This document shows positions 43,846 through 52,946 of a DNA stretch of 64,000 nucleotides, in pieces; the stretch's first letter is position 1; every line of letters begins with the position of its first letter. The DNA lies in contig NZ_CP144906.1 in NCBI RefSeq assembly GCF_036699995.1, forward strand, positions 3,607,001 through 3,671,000, written 5' to 3'. The position numbers and the translations under genes are program-made. This DNA comes from Clostridium beijerinckii (GTDB lineage Bacteria > Bacillota > Clostridia > Clostridiales > Clostridiaceae). Under the pieces are notes generated by a model, which made no database searches, was not told the origin of the DNA, and was given only the letters and a program-made list of their open reading frames with translations.

Positions 43846-45252
43846 TTATACAGCCTTGTCTGAATTTTCTTGATTGCTTTCATTTTGAAGTGCACTATGC
43901 TTTCTTCCGTAAACAAAATACACTATTAAACCTATAGCAAGCCATACTAAGAATCCAATCCAAGTTATTAATTTTAATCCGCATAATAAAACTATACAGC
44001 ATATTATTGATATCAATGGAGTAAATGGTACTCCTGGAGTTTTAAAGATTCTTTTGAAATCTGGCATAGTTTTTCTAAGCACTATAACTGCAAGAGATAC
44101 AGAAATGAAACTTAATAATGTTCCTGTACTTAAAAATTCTACAATAATATCTAATGGTAAAAATCCTGCTATTATTGCTGCTATAGTTCCAGTTATTATA
44201 GTTGAAATGTGTGGAGTTTTATGTGTTGGATGTACTTTTGAAAATAATTTTGGTAAAAGTCCATCTCTTGACATAACCATGAATACTCTAACTTGGCCAT
44301 AAAGTACAACCATCATAGTAGAAACCATTCCAAGTATAGCTCCAGTTCCAACTAACGCTGCTCCCCAGTTTATACCAACTCTAGCTAGGGCTCCAGGCAC
44401 TGCATTTTCTGAAATTATTTCATTATAAGGTACCATTCCAGTAAGAACAACTGCAACGGAAACATAAAGCAAAGTAACTGCTATTAAACAAATTATAAGT
44501 CCAAGTGGTATATCCTTTTTAGGATTTTCAGCTTCTTCTGCTGCTGTAGATATTGCATCAAATCCTATAAATGAGAAGAAGATAGTAGCTGTTGCTGCAA
44601 AAATCCCCTTAAATCCAAATGGTACAAAAGGTTGATAGTTAGATGGATTTATGTGTGATACTCCAAGAACTATAAATATAAGAATTATAGCTATTTTTAT
44701 TCCAACAATTAAATTGTTAACTCTAGCGCTCTCCTTCATACCATAATATAATATGTAGGTTATCACTGCAATTATTAATACTGCTGGTAGATCAACTATT
44801 CCGCCTTTACTTGGTGACGTTATCAAAGCTTGTGGAAGTGTTACACCTACTGATTTTAATATTCCAATAAAGGTTCCTGACCAACCTGATGCAACCGCAC
44901 TACATGCAACTAAATATTCTGCAGTAAGGCACCATCCAATTATCATAGCTACTATTTCACCAAATACTATGTATGAATAAGAATATGTACTTCCCGCAAC
45001 TGGAAACATAGTTGAAAGTTCACAATAACACAATGCACAAAGTCCAGCTACTATACCTGCTAAAATAAATGAAATAATTACAGCTGGTCCAGCCAAATGT
45101 GCGCCTGTTCCTGTCGCAACAAAAATACCTACCCCTACTACTGCTCCAATACCGAAGGCAGCTATGTCTTTGGCTTTAAGATTTTTCTTTAAAGCTGTCT
45201 TTTGTGCCCCTTCCAACATTTTATCTAACGATTTTTTCTTAAAAATATTCAT
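43846..45252 (-). CDS. APC-family amino-acid permease
   Basis: A 468-residue permease with 12 membrane segments. The APC signature GAVVGVGIFVATGTGA (about 36-51) lies in helix 1, and FFSFIGFDAISTAAEEAENPKKDIP (about 220-244) is the loop-6/7 motif typical of cationic amino-acid transporters (CAT, YfnA-like). It exchanges or imports amino acids across the cytoplasmic membrane; substrate is unproven. The ATG at 45252 follows AGGAGG. Orphan gene between a SASP gene and the aldolase/CoA-transferase pair; an A/T-rich leader of over 300 bp lies upstream with no recognised riboswitch. Confidence 0.88.
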   Translation of the reverse strand: MNIFKKKSLDKMLEGAQKTALKKNLKAKDIAAFGIGAVVGVGIFVATGTGAHLAGPAVIISFILAGIVAGLCALCYCELSTMFPVAGSTYSYSYIVFGEIVAMIIGWCLTAEYLVACSAVASGWSGTFIGILKSVGVTLPQALITSPSKGGIVDLPAVLIIAVITYILYYGMKESARVNNLIVGIKIAIILIFIVLGVSHINPSNYQPFVPFGFKGIFAATATIFFSFIGFDAISTAAEEAENPKKDIPLGLIICLIAVTLLYVSVAVVLTGMVPYNEIISENAVPGALARVGINWGAALVGTGAILGMVSTMMVVLYGQVRVFMVMSRDGLLPKLFSKVHPTHKTPHISTIITGTIAAIIAGFLPLDIIVEFLSTGTLLSFISVSLAVIVLRKTMPDFKRIFKTPGVPFTPLISIICCIVLLCGLKLITWIGFLVWLAIGLIVYFVYGRKHSALQNESNQENSDKAV

Positions 45253-45649
45253 ATAGGTCCTCCTATTTACTTAATCCATTCGTCAAAAATCTCTTAATAA
45301 CTATATACCTCTATATAACATATTAAATATTTATCTAGAAATTTTAAAAGTACAACAAACCAATTAATATATTATCATATTTTTATAATATTAGGCAAGA
45401 CATTAACACATTAATAATTTATATATTTTTTAATTTTTCTCTTAAAAAAACAATACTTTTTAACATAATATTATGCAAAGTCCTAATATAAGGAAGAAAT
45501 TCATAAATTAACGACGAAAATCCAACAAAAAATTGCTGCATTATTTTTAATCTATGTTTCTAAATAAATTTAAATCTATAATATCCATCATTATTTTAAG
45601 CAAATATAAGAATAATATTAGTAATAAATGAAGAAATTTATTAAAAAAT
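45253..45649. other. Intergenic; no gene recognised
   Basis: Very A/T-rich leader of the permease gene. I see no T-box, riboswitch or small gene. Confidence 0.4.
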
Positions 45650-45709
45650 GCCGAACTTATATCTCTTATCACTACTATAAAACGATAAGAGACATAAGCT
45701 CGGCACTCT
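45650..45709 (-). terminator. Terminator of the CoA-transferase/aldolase operon
   Basis: TGCCGAACTTATATCTCTTATC and its partner GATAAGAGACATAAGCTCGGCA form a long stem, followed by a T tract on the minus strand, 22 bp after the aldolase stop codon. Confidence 0.85.
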
Positions 45710-45731
45710 ATAATAAGGTTGTTATAAATTT

Positions 45732-46367
45732 TTATTGACCTATAAGATACGCCATCAATTCTTCCCTTGTAAATCTTTTAGGTTCTTTAAATTGATTTAA
45801 AGTTAATGCTCTATAATAAACTTCAGCTACTTTTTCAACATATCTTCCTTTAGATAGTACATCTTCTATATCTTTACTAACAACAATTACACCATTACTT
45901 TCTAATAAGCAAGCATCACTTGTGCTTAATCTTTCTAACAAATCTTTTGCTGGATCATTAGTTTTTTCTTTTTCATAATTCGCTAAATATATATAACCGC
46001 CATAATTTGCAGCATCATAAGTTACTGGGGGAATTACTTTATTAGCTACCGCAAAAGTAGTCGCATAAACTGGGTGAATATGCATAAAAGCTTTTATATC
46101 TTTTCGAGCCTTATATATATCAAGATGCATTTGCATATCACTATTTGGTTCAACTCCGTCCATTGTTTCAACTTTATTTCCATTTAGGTCTACAACACAA
46201 ACATGCTCCTGGCGTAAATCTTCTATTTTAATTTTTGAAGGTGTTATAATTACATAACCAGAACTTTCGTCTTTAATACTAAAACTTCCGATTTTTTCTA
46301 TGCATAAGTTATATTTTTCTGCATCTTTTACAATTTTTATAAGTTTAATTTTTAAATTTTCTAACAT
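45732..46367 (-). CDS. Class II aldolase/adducin family protein lacking one metal histidine
   Basis: A 211-residue protein of the FucA/AraD fold. The zinc pair HIHPVYATTF is present, and VCVVDLNGNKVETMDG is the expected substrate-loop region. The usual third histidine, in a NHG motif near the C-terminus, is replaced: the protein reads LLESNGVIVVSKD, with asparagine at that place. Activity may be altered or the assignment to aldolase be nominal. ATG at 46367 is chosen since AAGGAG lies nine bases upstream; in-frame starts at 46397 and 46388 precede that site. The gene follows the CoA-transferase gene in one transcript. Confidence 0.75.
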   Translation of the reverse strand: MLENLKIKLIKIVKDAEKYNLCIEKIGSFSIKDESSGYVIITPSKIKIEDLRQEHVCVVDLNGNKVETMDGVEPNSDMQMHLDIYKARKDIKAFMHIHPVYATTFAVANKVIPPVTYDAANYGGYIYLANYEKEKTNDPAKDLLERLSTSDACLLESNGVIVVSKDIEDVLSKGRYVEKVAEVYYRALTLNQFKEPKRFTREELMAYLIGQ

Positions 46368-46397
46368 ACTTACACTCTCCTTCACCATAACGCTCAC

Positions 46398-47945
46398 TTA
46401 ATTTAATCCCATTACTTTATCTTCAAATATTCTAGCATCCATCAATTTAAGATCTTTATCTACTATTGGCGCAAAATCCATTGCAGCTAATATATCTTTT
46501 TCAAGATTTACTCCAGGTGCAATTTCAGTTAAATGTAATCCATCTTCTTTTAACTCAAATACAGCTCTTTCTGTTATATACATAACAGGTTGTTTTAACT
46601 TCGTTGCACGATTTCCACTAAAAGTAATCTGCTGAACAGAGTCTACAAATTTTTTATTTGATCCATCATTTATAATTTTTAATTTCCCATCTTCTATTTT
46701 TATGTCCAATCCTTTAGCTGTAAAAGTTCCACAGAAGACTACTTTCTTCGAACTTTGAGTAATGTTAATAAATCCACCACAGCCTGGCACCTTTGGTCCA
46801 AATTTACTTACATTTATATTTCCCTGCTTGTCTACTTCTGCAAGACCTAAGAATGCTATATCCAATCCGCCTCCATCGTAGAAATCAAATTGTGTTGGTT
46901 GATCATACATACATTCTGGGTTTATTGATGCTCCAAATTTATTGCCGCCTTGAGGAATCCCGCCTATAGCTCCTGGTTCTACGGTTAACGTAAAGTAATC
47001 ACATATTCCTTCTTCATTAGCAACATTTGAAATTGCTTCTGGCATTCCAATCCCGATATTCACAACTTGTCCTTTTACTAATTCCATTGCAGCTCTTCTT
47101 CCGATAATTTTTCTTTCATCTAATTTTAAAGGTGCTAATCCATCGACTACCATATTTGCCTCTCCAGTTAATGAAGGGTCATAATTGTATCCTAATATTT
47201 GAGCTTGATCTTCTTTATCTTCTGCCTCAACTATATAGTCAACATATATTCTAGGTATCTTCACAGCTCTTGGATCCAATGTTCCAAATTTAACAATCTT
47301 CTCAACCTGAACTACCACAGTTCCTCCACAATTTTTAACAGCTTGAGCTATACATGCAGCCTCAGAATAAGTAGCTTCGTGGTCCATTGTAATATTTCCT
47401 TTTTCATCTGCATATGTTCCTCTAATAAAAGCAATATCTATCTTTGGACATTTATATATTAAATTTTCTTCACCTAATATATCTATTACTTGTACTATAT
47501 CATCCTTAGTTATTGAATTTGCTTTTCCTCCCTCTACTCTAGGATCTACAAAAGTATTTAATCCAACTTTAGTTATAGTGCCAGTCTTATTACTTGCTTT
47601 ATCTCTAAACATATGACACATAACTCCTTGCGGTAAATTATATGCATATGTTTTATTATCTCTAATTAATGCGCCTATCTTAGGTGCTAAGCCAAAGTGT
47701 CCTCCTATAACTCTACCTGTTAGCCCTTCATGTGCTAAGTGATTTAATCCTTTACTTCCTCTATCACCTGATGCTGCCGCAAACATTAATGTTAGATTTC
47801 TTGGGCTATTTTCTTCTAAAAATCTTTCTTCCAAACTTTTGATTAATGATTCTGGAACTCCTAGTAATGCGAAACCTGATGTTGCCAAAACGTTATTGTC
47901 TTTTACCAAATCTGCTGCCTCTTTAGAATTAATTATTTTTACCAT
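46398..47945 (-). CDS. Family I acyl-CoA:acetate/propionate CoA-transferase
   Basis: A 515-residue fused alpha/beta CoA-transferase of the propionate CoA-transferase/YdiF type, which swaps CoA between acyl-CoA and a free acid such as acetate. N-terminal half: VLATSGFALLGVPESLIKSL. C-terminal half: catalytic glutamate in LTVEPGAIGGIPQGG, preceded by VVNIGIGMPEAISNVA. The ATG at 47945 is chosen because GGAGATGAT lies upstream; one in-frame codon set earlier (47954) is too close. It ends at the aldolase ribosome site, so the two are co-translated. Combined, the pair could process a small hydroxy or keto acid as its CoA ester (inference). Confidence 0.88.
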   Translation of the reverse strand: MVKIINSKEAADLVKDNNVLATSGFALLGVPESLIKSLEERFLEENSPRNLTLMFAAASGDRGSKGLNHLAHEGLTGRVIGGHFGLAPKIGALIRDNKTYAYNLPQGVMCHMFRDKASNKTGTITKVGLNTFVDPRVEGGKANSITKDDIVQVIDILGEENLIYKCPKIDIAFIRGTYADEKGNITMDHEATYSEAACIAQAVKNCGGTVVVQVEKIVKFGTLDPRAVKIPRIYVDYIVEAEDKEDQAQILGYNYDPSLTGEANMVVDGLAPLKLDERKIIGRRAAMELVKGQVVNIGIGMPEAISNVANEEGICDYFTLTVEPGAIGGIPQGGNKFGASINPECMYDQPTQFDFYDGGGLDIAFLGLAEVDKQGNINVSKFGPKVPGCGGFINITQSSKKVVFCGTFTAKGLDIKIEDGKLKIINDGSNKKFVDSVQQITFSGNRATKLKQPVMYITERAVFELKEDGLHLTEIAPGVNLEKDILAAMDFAPIVDKDLKLMDARIFEDKVMGLN

Positions 47946-47954
47946 AAATATCAT

Positions 47955-48420
47955 CTCCTGAAAAATATAATAGCCTTTGTTATTTTTTTATCAATTCCTC
48001 TTACCTTTATTTTAATAGCTTGTCTATTTTTTGTCAATCTAATTTTCTGACAATTCAGAATTATTTTTTAATACATTATTATTCAAAAATCTATTTTTTA
48101 TTGTTAATGTATTGATATCGCTAACATTTCTCTATTTTTCCCATATTTTTCAAGAAAATTAAAAATATAAAATTAAATCAAAATATTTATTATCTAATTA
48201 TACTTATATTTTATGAAAATAACCACATATTGGTTATTACATATTGATATTTTTTTAACTATTTTTCAATTTATTATTGATTACCAAATAACAACATTAT
48301 ATTTCACATATCGATTTAGCATATATGTTGCAATTCACAATGCACAATTCACAATTATAGCTAGAATTTTTTCAATATATATTCTCTACTAGGACCATAT
48401 AACATTAAAATTTCCCCTCT
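47955..48420. other. Intergenic; no gene recognised
   Basis: Long A/T-rich promoter-side region of the CoA-transferase operon. AATTCACAATGCACAATTC at about 48334 is a short dispersed sequence with an inverted relative at about 49893-49925. Confidence 0.4.
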
Positions 48421-48429
48421 TTAATACAG

Positions 48430-48469
48430 CAATAACTCCTTTGATTGTCTTAAAATCAAAGGAGTTATT
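48430..48469. terminator. Strong hairpin downstream of the CDF transporter gene
   Basis: AATAACTCCTTTGATT and AATCAAAGGAGTTATT form a perfect 16-bp stem. It lies 82 bp after the stop codon of the gene at 48551. Confidence 0.75.
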
Positions 48470-48550
48470 ACTTTGTTATAAAATATAAAACTTATATTGT
48501 TTTCTCTTTTGTTACAATTATGATTTATAATCAGCAATATATGTTATATA

Positions 48551-49441
48551 TTAAGTTGCTCTATTATTCATATTTTCTCTATATGGCTCTAAATGAACAA
48601 TTACATCAGCATTATTATTAAATTCCTTTCTTAACGCATCTTGAATTTCATGAGTTAACTTATGAGACTCTTCAAGACTCATCTTTGAATCTGCTAAAAC
48701 ATGCATATCTATATGCATATCTTCAATAGTTCCACGACTTCTTATTTTATGAACACCTTTTACACTTTTCTGGGACATTGTAATTTTTTTTATTGTCCCA
48801 GCTTCTACTGCAATACTATCAACTAAAATATCGCTAGCAGCTCTGAATATTTCATAGGCAGAATGAAATATAAAGATAGCAACTACAACAGAAGCAAAAC
48901 TATCTATAAGTGGCGATACTCCTAATTTTATTGCGCTAATAGCTATAATTACACCAATGGTTACAAATACATCACTTTTTGTATGCATTGAATCAGAAAT
49001 TAGAATTGTACTCTTTAACTCTAACCCCCTCTTATATTCATACTTCGTAATAAATATATTAATGCATAGTGTAACAAGCATTACAATTAGACTGATCGTT
49101 GTAATTTCTGGTCTAACTGGATGCATAAATTTATTAATTCCATCGATTATAATCTTTCCACCTATAAAAACTAACATTCCAACAATAAATAATCCTGTAA
49201 GTGTTTCATACTTCTTATGCCCATAAGGATGCCCCTCGTCAATAGGCTTGGCTGCTATTCCTACCCCAATAAGTCCAATGATATTAGATGATCCATCTGT
49301 TATTGAATGAAATCCATCCGCCACTATACTTGAACTATTTGCAAAAGTACCAATTACTATTTTTATAAAAGCTATTATTATATTTGCAAGCATAATAATC
49401 CAAAGCACTCTTTTTATTTCTTTAAAATTGTTTTTCTCCAA
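48551..49441 (-). CDS. Cation diffusion facilitator (CDF) transporter
   Basis: A 296-residue divalent-metal exporter of the CDF family. Six membrane segments in about 1-205, metal-site motifs ADGFHSITDGSSN in helix 2 (HxxxD) and SDSMHTKSDV in helix 5 (HxxxD), plus DEGHPYGHKKYETL between helices 2 and 3. C-terminal cytoplasmic domain (about 207-296) with MHIDMHVLADSKMSLEESH. Metal (zinc, iron, manganese or cobalt) not determinable. RBS GTAGGTGT precedes the ATG at 49441. Orphan gene, flanked by inverted copies of a short AATTCACAATGCACA-like sequence. Confidence 0.9.
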   Translation of the reverse strand: MEKNNFKEIKRVLWIIMLANIIIAFIKIVIGTFANSSSIVADGFHSITDGSSNIIGLIGVGIAAKPIDEGHPYGHKKYETLTGLFIVGMLVFIGGKIIIDGINKFMHPVRPEITTISLIVMLVTLCINIFITKYEYKRGLELKSTILISDSMHTKSDVFVTIGVIIAISAIKLGVSPLIDSFASVVVAIFIFHSAYEIFRAASDILVDSIAVEAGTIKKITMSQKSVKGVHKIRSRGTIEDMHIDMHVLADSKMSLEESHKLTHEIQDALRKEFNNNADVIVHLEPYRENMNNRAT

Positions 49442-50107
49442 AATTACACCTACTTTTAATTAATAAAATTTAAGTAACTATAATAAATTTGTTGATAAAT
49501 TCAACTCTAGATGACTAATACATTATTTTTTCTTTATATTACTTCTAAAAAATCTTATTCTACATCCTACTTCATCAATTATTTTAATAATAGTTTGCTT
49601 ATTAATTATCAATTGGTAATATATTTTATACTTCTATAGTATGTTATTGTTCCATATATGTTAATATATCTAGAAATATATCAAGTACTTATTATTATCA
49701 GTTGAAAATAAATTCTAATTGATAGCTCATATAGTTCATAACCTACTAGTTCAAATATTATATAAAAAGAAATACAAACAACAAAAAGGACTCAGAATCA
49801 CATTTTCCGAATCCTTTATTTCAAATTAATATATTGCAAAAATAATTTTTCATCTTAGTTCTAAAAATATTACAAGAATTTTAACCGTAATTATGAATTG
49901 TTAAATGTGCATTGTGAATTTCAATATATATAACCATTTTCGAAAATCTTTATTTCTAATATATCCAATAACCTCCACACATACCAGCCTGTACAAAAAT
50001 ATAAAATTACTTTAAAAATCTATTGCAAATAGAGTATTAATATTAATTCAAAAAAGCATTTTGTTAAATATTTTATAGAACTATATTTATGTAATTTGCT
50101 ATATTTT
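49442..50107. other. Intergenic; no gene recognised
   Basis: A 660-bp A/T-rich gap. An imperfect hairpin AAAAAGGACTCAGAA / TTCCGAATCCTTT lies at 49784-49820, and a TTAAATGTGCATTGTGAATT dispersed sequence at about 49900. No riboswitch or small gene was recognised. Confidence 0.4.
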
Positions 50108-50605
50108 TTATACTTTATCAGGTAATTCACTTCTAATTTTCTCTAAGTGCTTTGGATAATCCTGAATTACGATATCAGCCTTTATTCCAATCTTCTCTAA
50201 TGCCCCCAATGAAGATTGTACTTTATCCCAGAATTCTTCTACTGCTCTATTTACATGATTTTTCACCACTGCAGTCTCAAACTCATTATTTTCCTTTTCA
50301 ACTTTTCTCAACTGATTCATTAAAGTTATTTCATCAGAATCTATATTTTTTAATTCTACACATAATGTATTTTTTAACCCAAGTATACAAAAATCTTCAC
50401 TTAATCCATCTTCGCCTTTATTAGAAACATATGAAATCTCTTTAATAATTTTTCTTCCAGTATATCCGCTCGAGTCTTCATATTCTTGAAATACAAGAAT
50501 GTCTCTAACACTAAAATCCCTATTGTATTTTACTAATTCAAAAGTTTTACTTCCATCTCTTATCACTTTATAGTTATTAGGCGTTATTTTTAGCTCATGT
50601 ATCAT
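50108..50605 (-). CDS. DUF3850 (ASCH/PUA-like) domain protein
   Basis: A 165-residue protein. Residues 1-80 match the DUF3850 type ASCH-superfamily domain: MIHELKITPNNYKVIRDGSK, TFELVKYNRDFSVRDILVFQEYEDSSGYTGR. Such domains bind RNA or modified nucleotides and are often found in phage-derived genes. Residues 85-165 are a helical extension without an assigned family (KVEKENNEFETAVVKNHVNR). ATG at 50605 has AAGAAGATG upstream. Function unknown. Family B and C hairpin elements lie upstream. Confidence 0.75.
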   Translation of the reverse strand: MIHELKITPNNYKVIRDGSKTFELVKYNRDFSVRDILVFQEYEDSSGYTGRKIIKEISYVSNKGEDGLSEDFCILGLKNTLCVELKNIDSDEITLMNQLRKVEKENNEFETAVVKNHVNRAVEEFWDKVQSSLGALEKIGIKADIVIQDYPKHLEKIRSELPDKV

Positions 50606-50751
50606 TTAAATCATCTTCTTTCTATAGTGTATTATATTTTAAAATTTTCGACTTAAATAAATTGAGTATTTGCTCCATATAACTATTGTTTCAAAAAATA
50701 CTTCAACTATTCTTAATAAAAGTTTTTAAATTACATAATCTCTGATTAGCA

Positions 50752-50995
50752 TATAGATAATCCACCGAAAGTAGAAACATTGTTATTTCGCAGGACTATG
50801 AAAATTTCGCTGAAAGTGCTAAATTGCAGGTTGCATCACTAATGCTTGCTCCCATTTTCATTGTGACAAGCATTAGTGGAACAACCTACAATCAAGAGCT
50901 TTTAACAGCTTATTTTCAATGCCTGCTGCATAAAAATGTTTCTGCTTTCTAGCATAGTATTTATTTCATAGTATAAATCATAGCTATGTATAAGT
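50752..50995 (+). repeat. Long-hairpin element, family B, copy 2
   Basis: Begins TATAGATAATCCACCGAAAG; arms AGAAACATTGTTATTTCGC and GCATAAAAATGTTTCTGC pair imperfectly over about 85 bases, with a small tip CCCATTTTCATTGTGAC and no extension. Its right end runs straight into the left end of family C copy 4. Confidence 0.75.
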
Positions 50996-51351
50996 TATAG
51001 ATAAGCCAATTATAAGTTAGATTTATACTATGAAATATATCCCAACTAGAAATGGGTAATATATTTTTGTGGAATGTTTCATTGGTAATTTTGATGGATG
51101 TGATTCTTAATTGAAATTCCAAATCTATGATTTGGTCAATTGAAATTACTCAGTGAACGAAGTGAGTCGAGTTTCCTTTGAACTATTCCAAATGTGCTAG
51201 TTCACAGCTTGTTCTTTGAGGCTAGCACTTTGGGTGCAACTTTATAGCCTTAGAATCACCCATCAGAATTACCTAGAAACTGGAACAAAAGTATATTATT
51301 CATTTCGGCGAGTTATATGCATAAGTTCAGGTCTTAGTTGGATTATCTATA
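50996..51351 (+). repeat. Long-hairpin element, family C, copy 4 (one-arm extension)
   Basis: Ends TATAGATAAGCCAATTATAAG and TTGGATTATCTATA. The left arm carries the extra module (CCAAATCTATGATTTGG and ACTCAGTGAACGAAGTGAGT), while the right arm does not, so the hairpin is asymmetric. The right end abuts the nudC terminator at 51352. Confidence 0.75.
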
Positions 51352-51386
51352 AAAGCTGGTATTTTATAAAATACCAGCTTTTATAG
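51352..51386 (-). terminator. Terminator of nudC
   Basis: AAAGCTGGTATTTTA and TAAAATACCAGCTTT form a perfect stem followed by T on the minus strand; 16 bp after the nudC stop codon. Confidence 0.85.
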
Positions 51387-51401
51387 ATATGTTCTAATTC
51401 A

Positions 51402-52223
51402 TTACTTAACTTTTTCGATAAATTCATCTATTAATTTTCTTGCCAACGTAAACTTTTTAGGTATATTAGGGAAGTTTTCTTTTGAGAACCACTGTGCATC
51501 AACTATTTCTTTTCCATCGACCTTTATTTCTCCTGATTCATACTCTGCAAAAAATCCAACCATTAATGAATTAGGGAATGACCAAGGAGAGCTTTTATAA
51601 TATTTAATATTCTTAACCTTTATTCCAACTTCTTCAAAAACTTCTCTTTTAACTGTACTCTCTAAATTTTCTCCAGCCTCTACAAATCCTGCAATCAAAC
51701 TATACATATCATTTTTAAATCCTCCATTATGAGCAAGAAGAATTTTATCTCCTTTTATAACAGCAACTATTATAGCAGGACATATTACAGGATACATTAC
51801 ATTATTGCAGCTCGGACAAACTTTGGCCATTTCATCAATTTTATCTTCTGTTCTAGATCCACATTTTCCGCAAAATCTATGTGTTCTATCCCAATTTAAT
51901 ATTTGGTTAGCCCTTCCTGCTACTAAAAATAATTCTTCTTCTAATAGCGGTCCAATTTCATATAATGATATCAGCTCAAAATTATTTTCCAATTTAATTT
52001 CTGAAGAAACTTCTATTGCAAAGCAAAACTTATCTTCAATTTTTCCAAGAAGGAACTCTTTTTCATATTTAGCTCCTAATTTCATAATTTCATCAAAAAC
52101 AGGAATGCTTAATACGTCTCCATTTCTCTTAACTAATAAACTTCCCTTGAATATTAAAAAACATAAGTCTTCTGGTGTACTTTTTTTCACTATATTAGAT
52201 AATATATTAAAATTATTTTCCAT
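51402..52223 (-). CDS. nudC: NAD(H) pyrophosphatase / NudC-type Nudix hydrolase
   Basis: A 273-residue Nudix enzyme that splits NAD(H) (and can remove NAD caps from RNA) into NMN(H) and AMP. Zinc ribbon C118, C121, C136, C139; Nudix box at 179-200 with G-x5-E-x7-REVFEEVG; the NudC-specific motif SSPWSFPNSLM at 211-221 (SQPWPFPxS-like). Length and domain order are typical. ATG at 52223 has AAGGAA-type site. Single gene between hairpin elements and the acidic repeat protein. Confidence 0.9.
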   Translation of the reverse strand: MENNFNILSNIVKKSTPEDLCFLIFKGSLLVKRNGDVLSIPVFDEIMKLGAKYEKEFLLGKIEDKFCFAIEVSSEIKLENNFELISLYEIGPLLEEELFLVAGRANQILNWDRTHRFCGKCGSRTEDKIDEMAKVCPSCNNVMYPVICPAIIVAVIKGDKILLAHNGGFKNDMYSLIAGFVEAGENLESTVKREVFEEVGIKVKNIKYYKSSPWSFPNSLMVGFFAEYESGEIKVDGKEIVDAQWFSKENFPNIPKKFTLARKLIDEFIEKVK

Positions 52224-52407
52224 CTTAAATTAATTCCTTTCAAAACACTTTACCATTTAAAGCTAATATCTAATGTAAAGTTATAATAAATAATCTTTAT
52301 TATAACATTTAATTTAAATTAAGGTAAGCATATACATTTAATTTAAGTGAACTAAAAATAACTTATGTATCGAATAATTCAATGAAATTTGCCTTATTAA
52401 ACATACA

Positions 52408-52436
52408 AAGAGGAGCATTTTGTATAACCCCTCTTA
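52408..52436 (-). terminator. Possible terminator after the acidic repeat protein gene
   Basis: AAGAGGAG and CCCCTCTT pair around CATTTTGTATAA, downstream of the gene at 52479. Confidence 0.5.
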
Positions 52437-52478
52437 ATAAACAAACTATTATTTTATATAATAATCCTTGGCTTGATA

Positions 52479-52946
52479 TTAGTGTTTTTTACAGCAGTGA
52501 TGTTTGTGATGAGATTTACGACATTTGAAGCAGCATTTATTCTTTTTCATATACTCTATGAGTTCACGTTTTGCTCTTTCATAACCATCTCTACAGCCTT
52601 TTTTATAACCTTCATACTTTCCTTTTTCAAAACCTTCTTTGAAAACTTTTTCCATCATCTTTGGGATATAATCTTCATCTTTATCAAAGTCGCACTCTTC
52701 TTTTCCGCCTAAATCCCAATCTTCTTTTTCTGCGAATTCATACTCTTCTTTTTTGTCATATCCATAGTCTTCTTTTTTATCATATCCATAATCTTCTTTT
52801 TTATCATATTCATAATCGTCTTTTTCTTCAAATTCGCATTCTTCTTTTCCAAAGAAATCAAACTCATCCTCTAGGTCATCAAAATCAAAGTCAAGCTCAT
52901 TTTCAAAATAATAACTGTATTCTTCTTTATTATCTTTGTAATCCAT
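52479..52946 (-). CDS. Acidic repeat protein with Cys/His-rich tail, unknown
   Basis: A 155-residue protein. Residues about 20-90 are a strongly acidic, Tyr-rich repeat tract built from EYDKKEDYGYDKKEDYGYDK-type units, read in a frame where the DNA itself repeats (about 52735-52810). Residues about 100-135 are basic and helical (KGKYEGYKKGCRDGYERAKR), and the tail CCFKCRKSHHKHHCCKKH (about 138-155) is Cys/His-rich and likely to bind metal. No signal peptide. GGAGAG precedes the ATG. A spore-coat or metal-binding role is conceivable; I cannot assign a family. Confidence 0.7.
   Translation of the reverse strand: MDYKDNKEEYSYYFENELDFDFDDLEDEFDFFGKEECEFEEKDDYEYDKKEDYGYDKKEDYGYDKKEEYEFAEKEDWDLGGKEECDFDKDEDYIPKMMEKVFKEGFEKGKYEGYKKGCRDGYERAKRELIEYMKKNKCCFKCRKSHHKHHCCKKH

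Noticed and set aside
49442..50107. Metal or manganese riboswitch upstream of the CDF gene
   Set aside because: I looked for yybP-ykoY or NiCo-type motifs and saw none; only A/T-rich sequence and an imperfect hairpin.
51805..52233. 142-residue plus-strand frame opposite nudC
   Set aside because: Antisense to a well-supported gene and lacks any motif or ribosome site.
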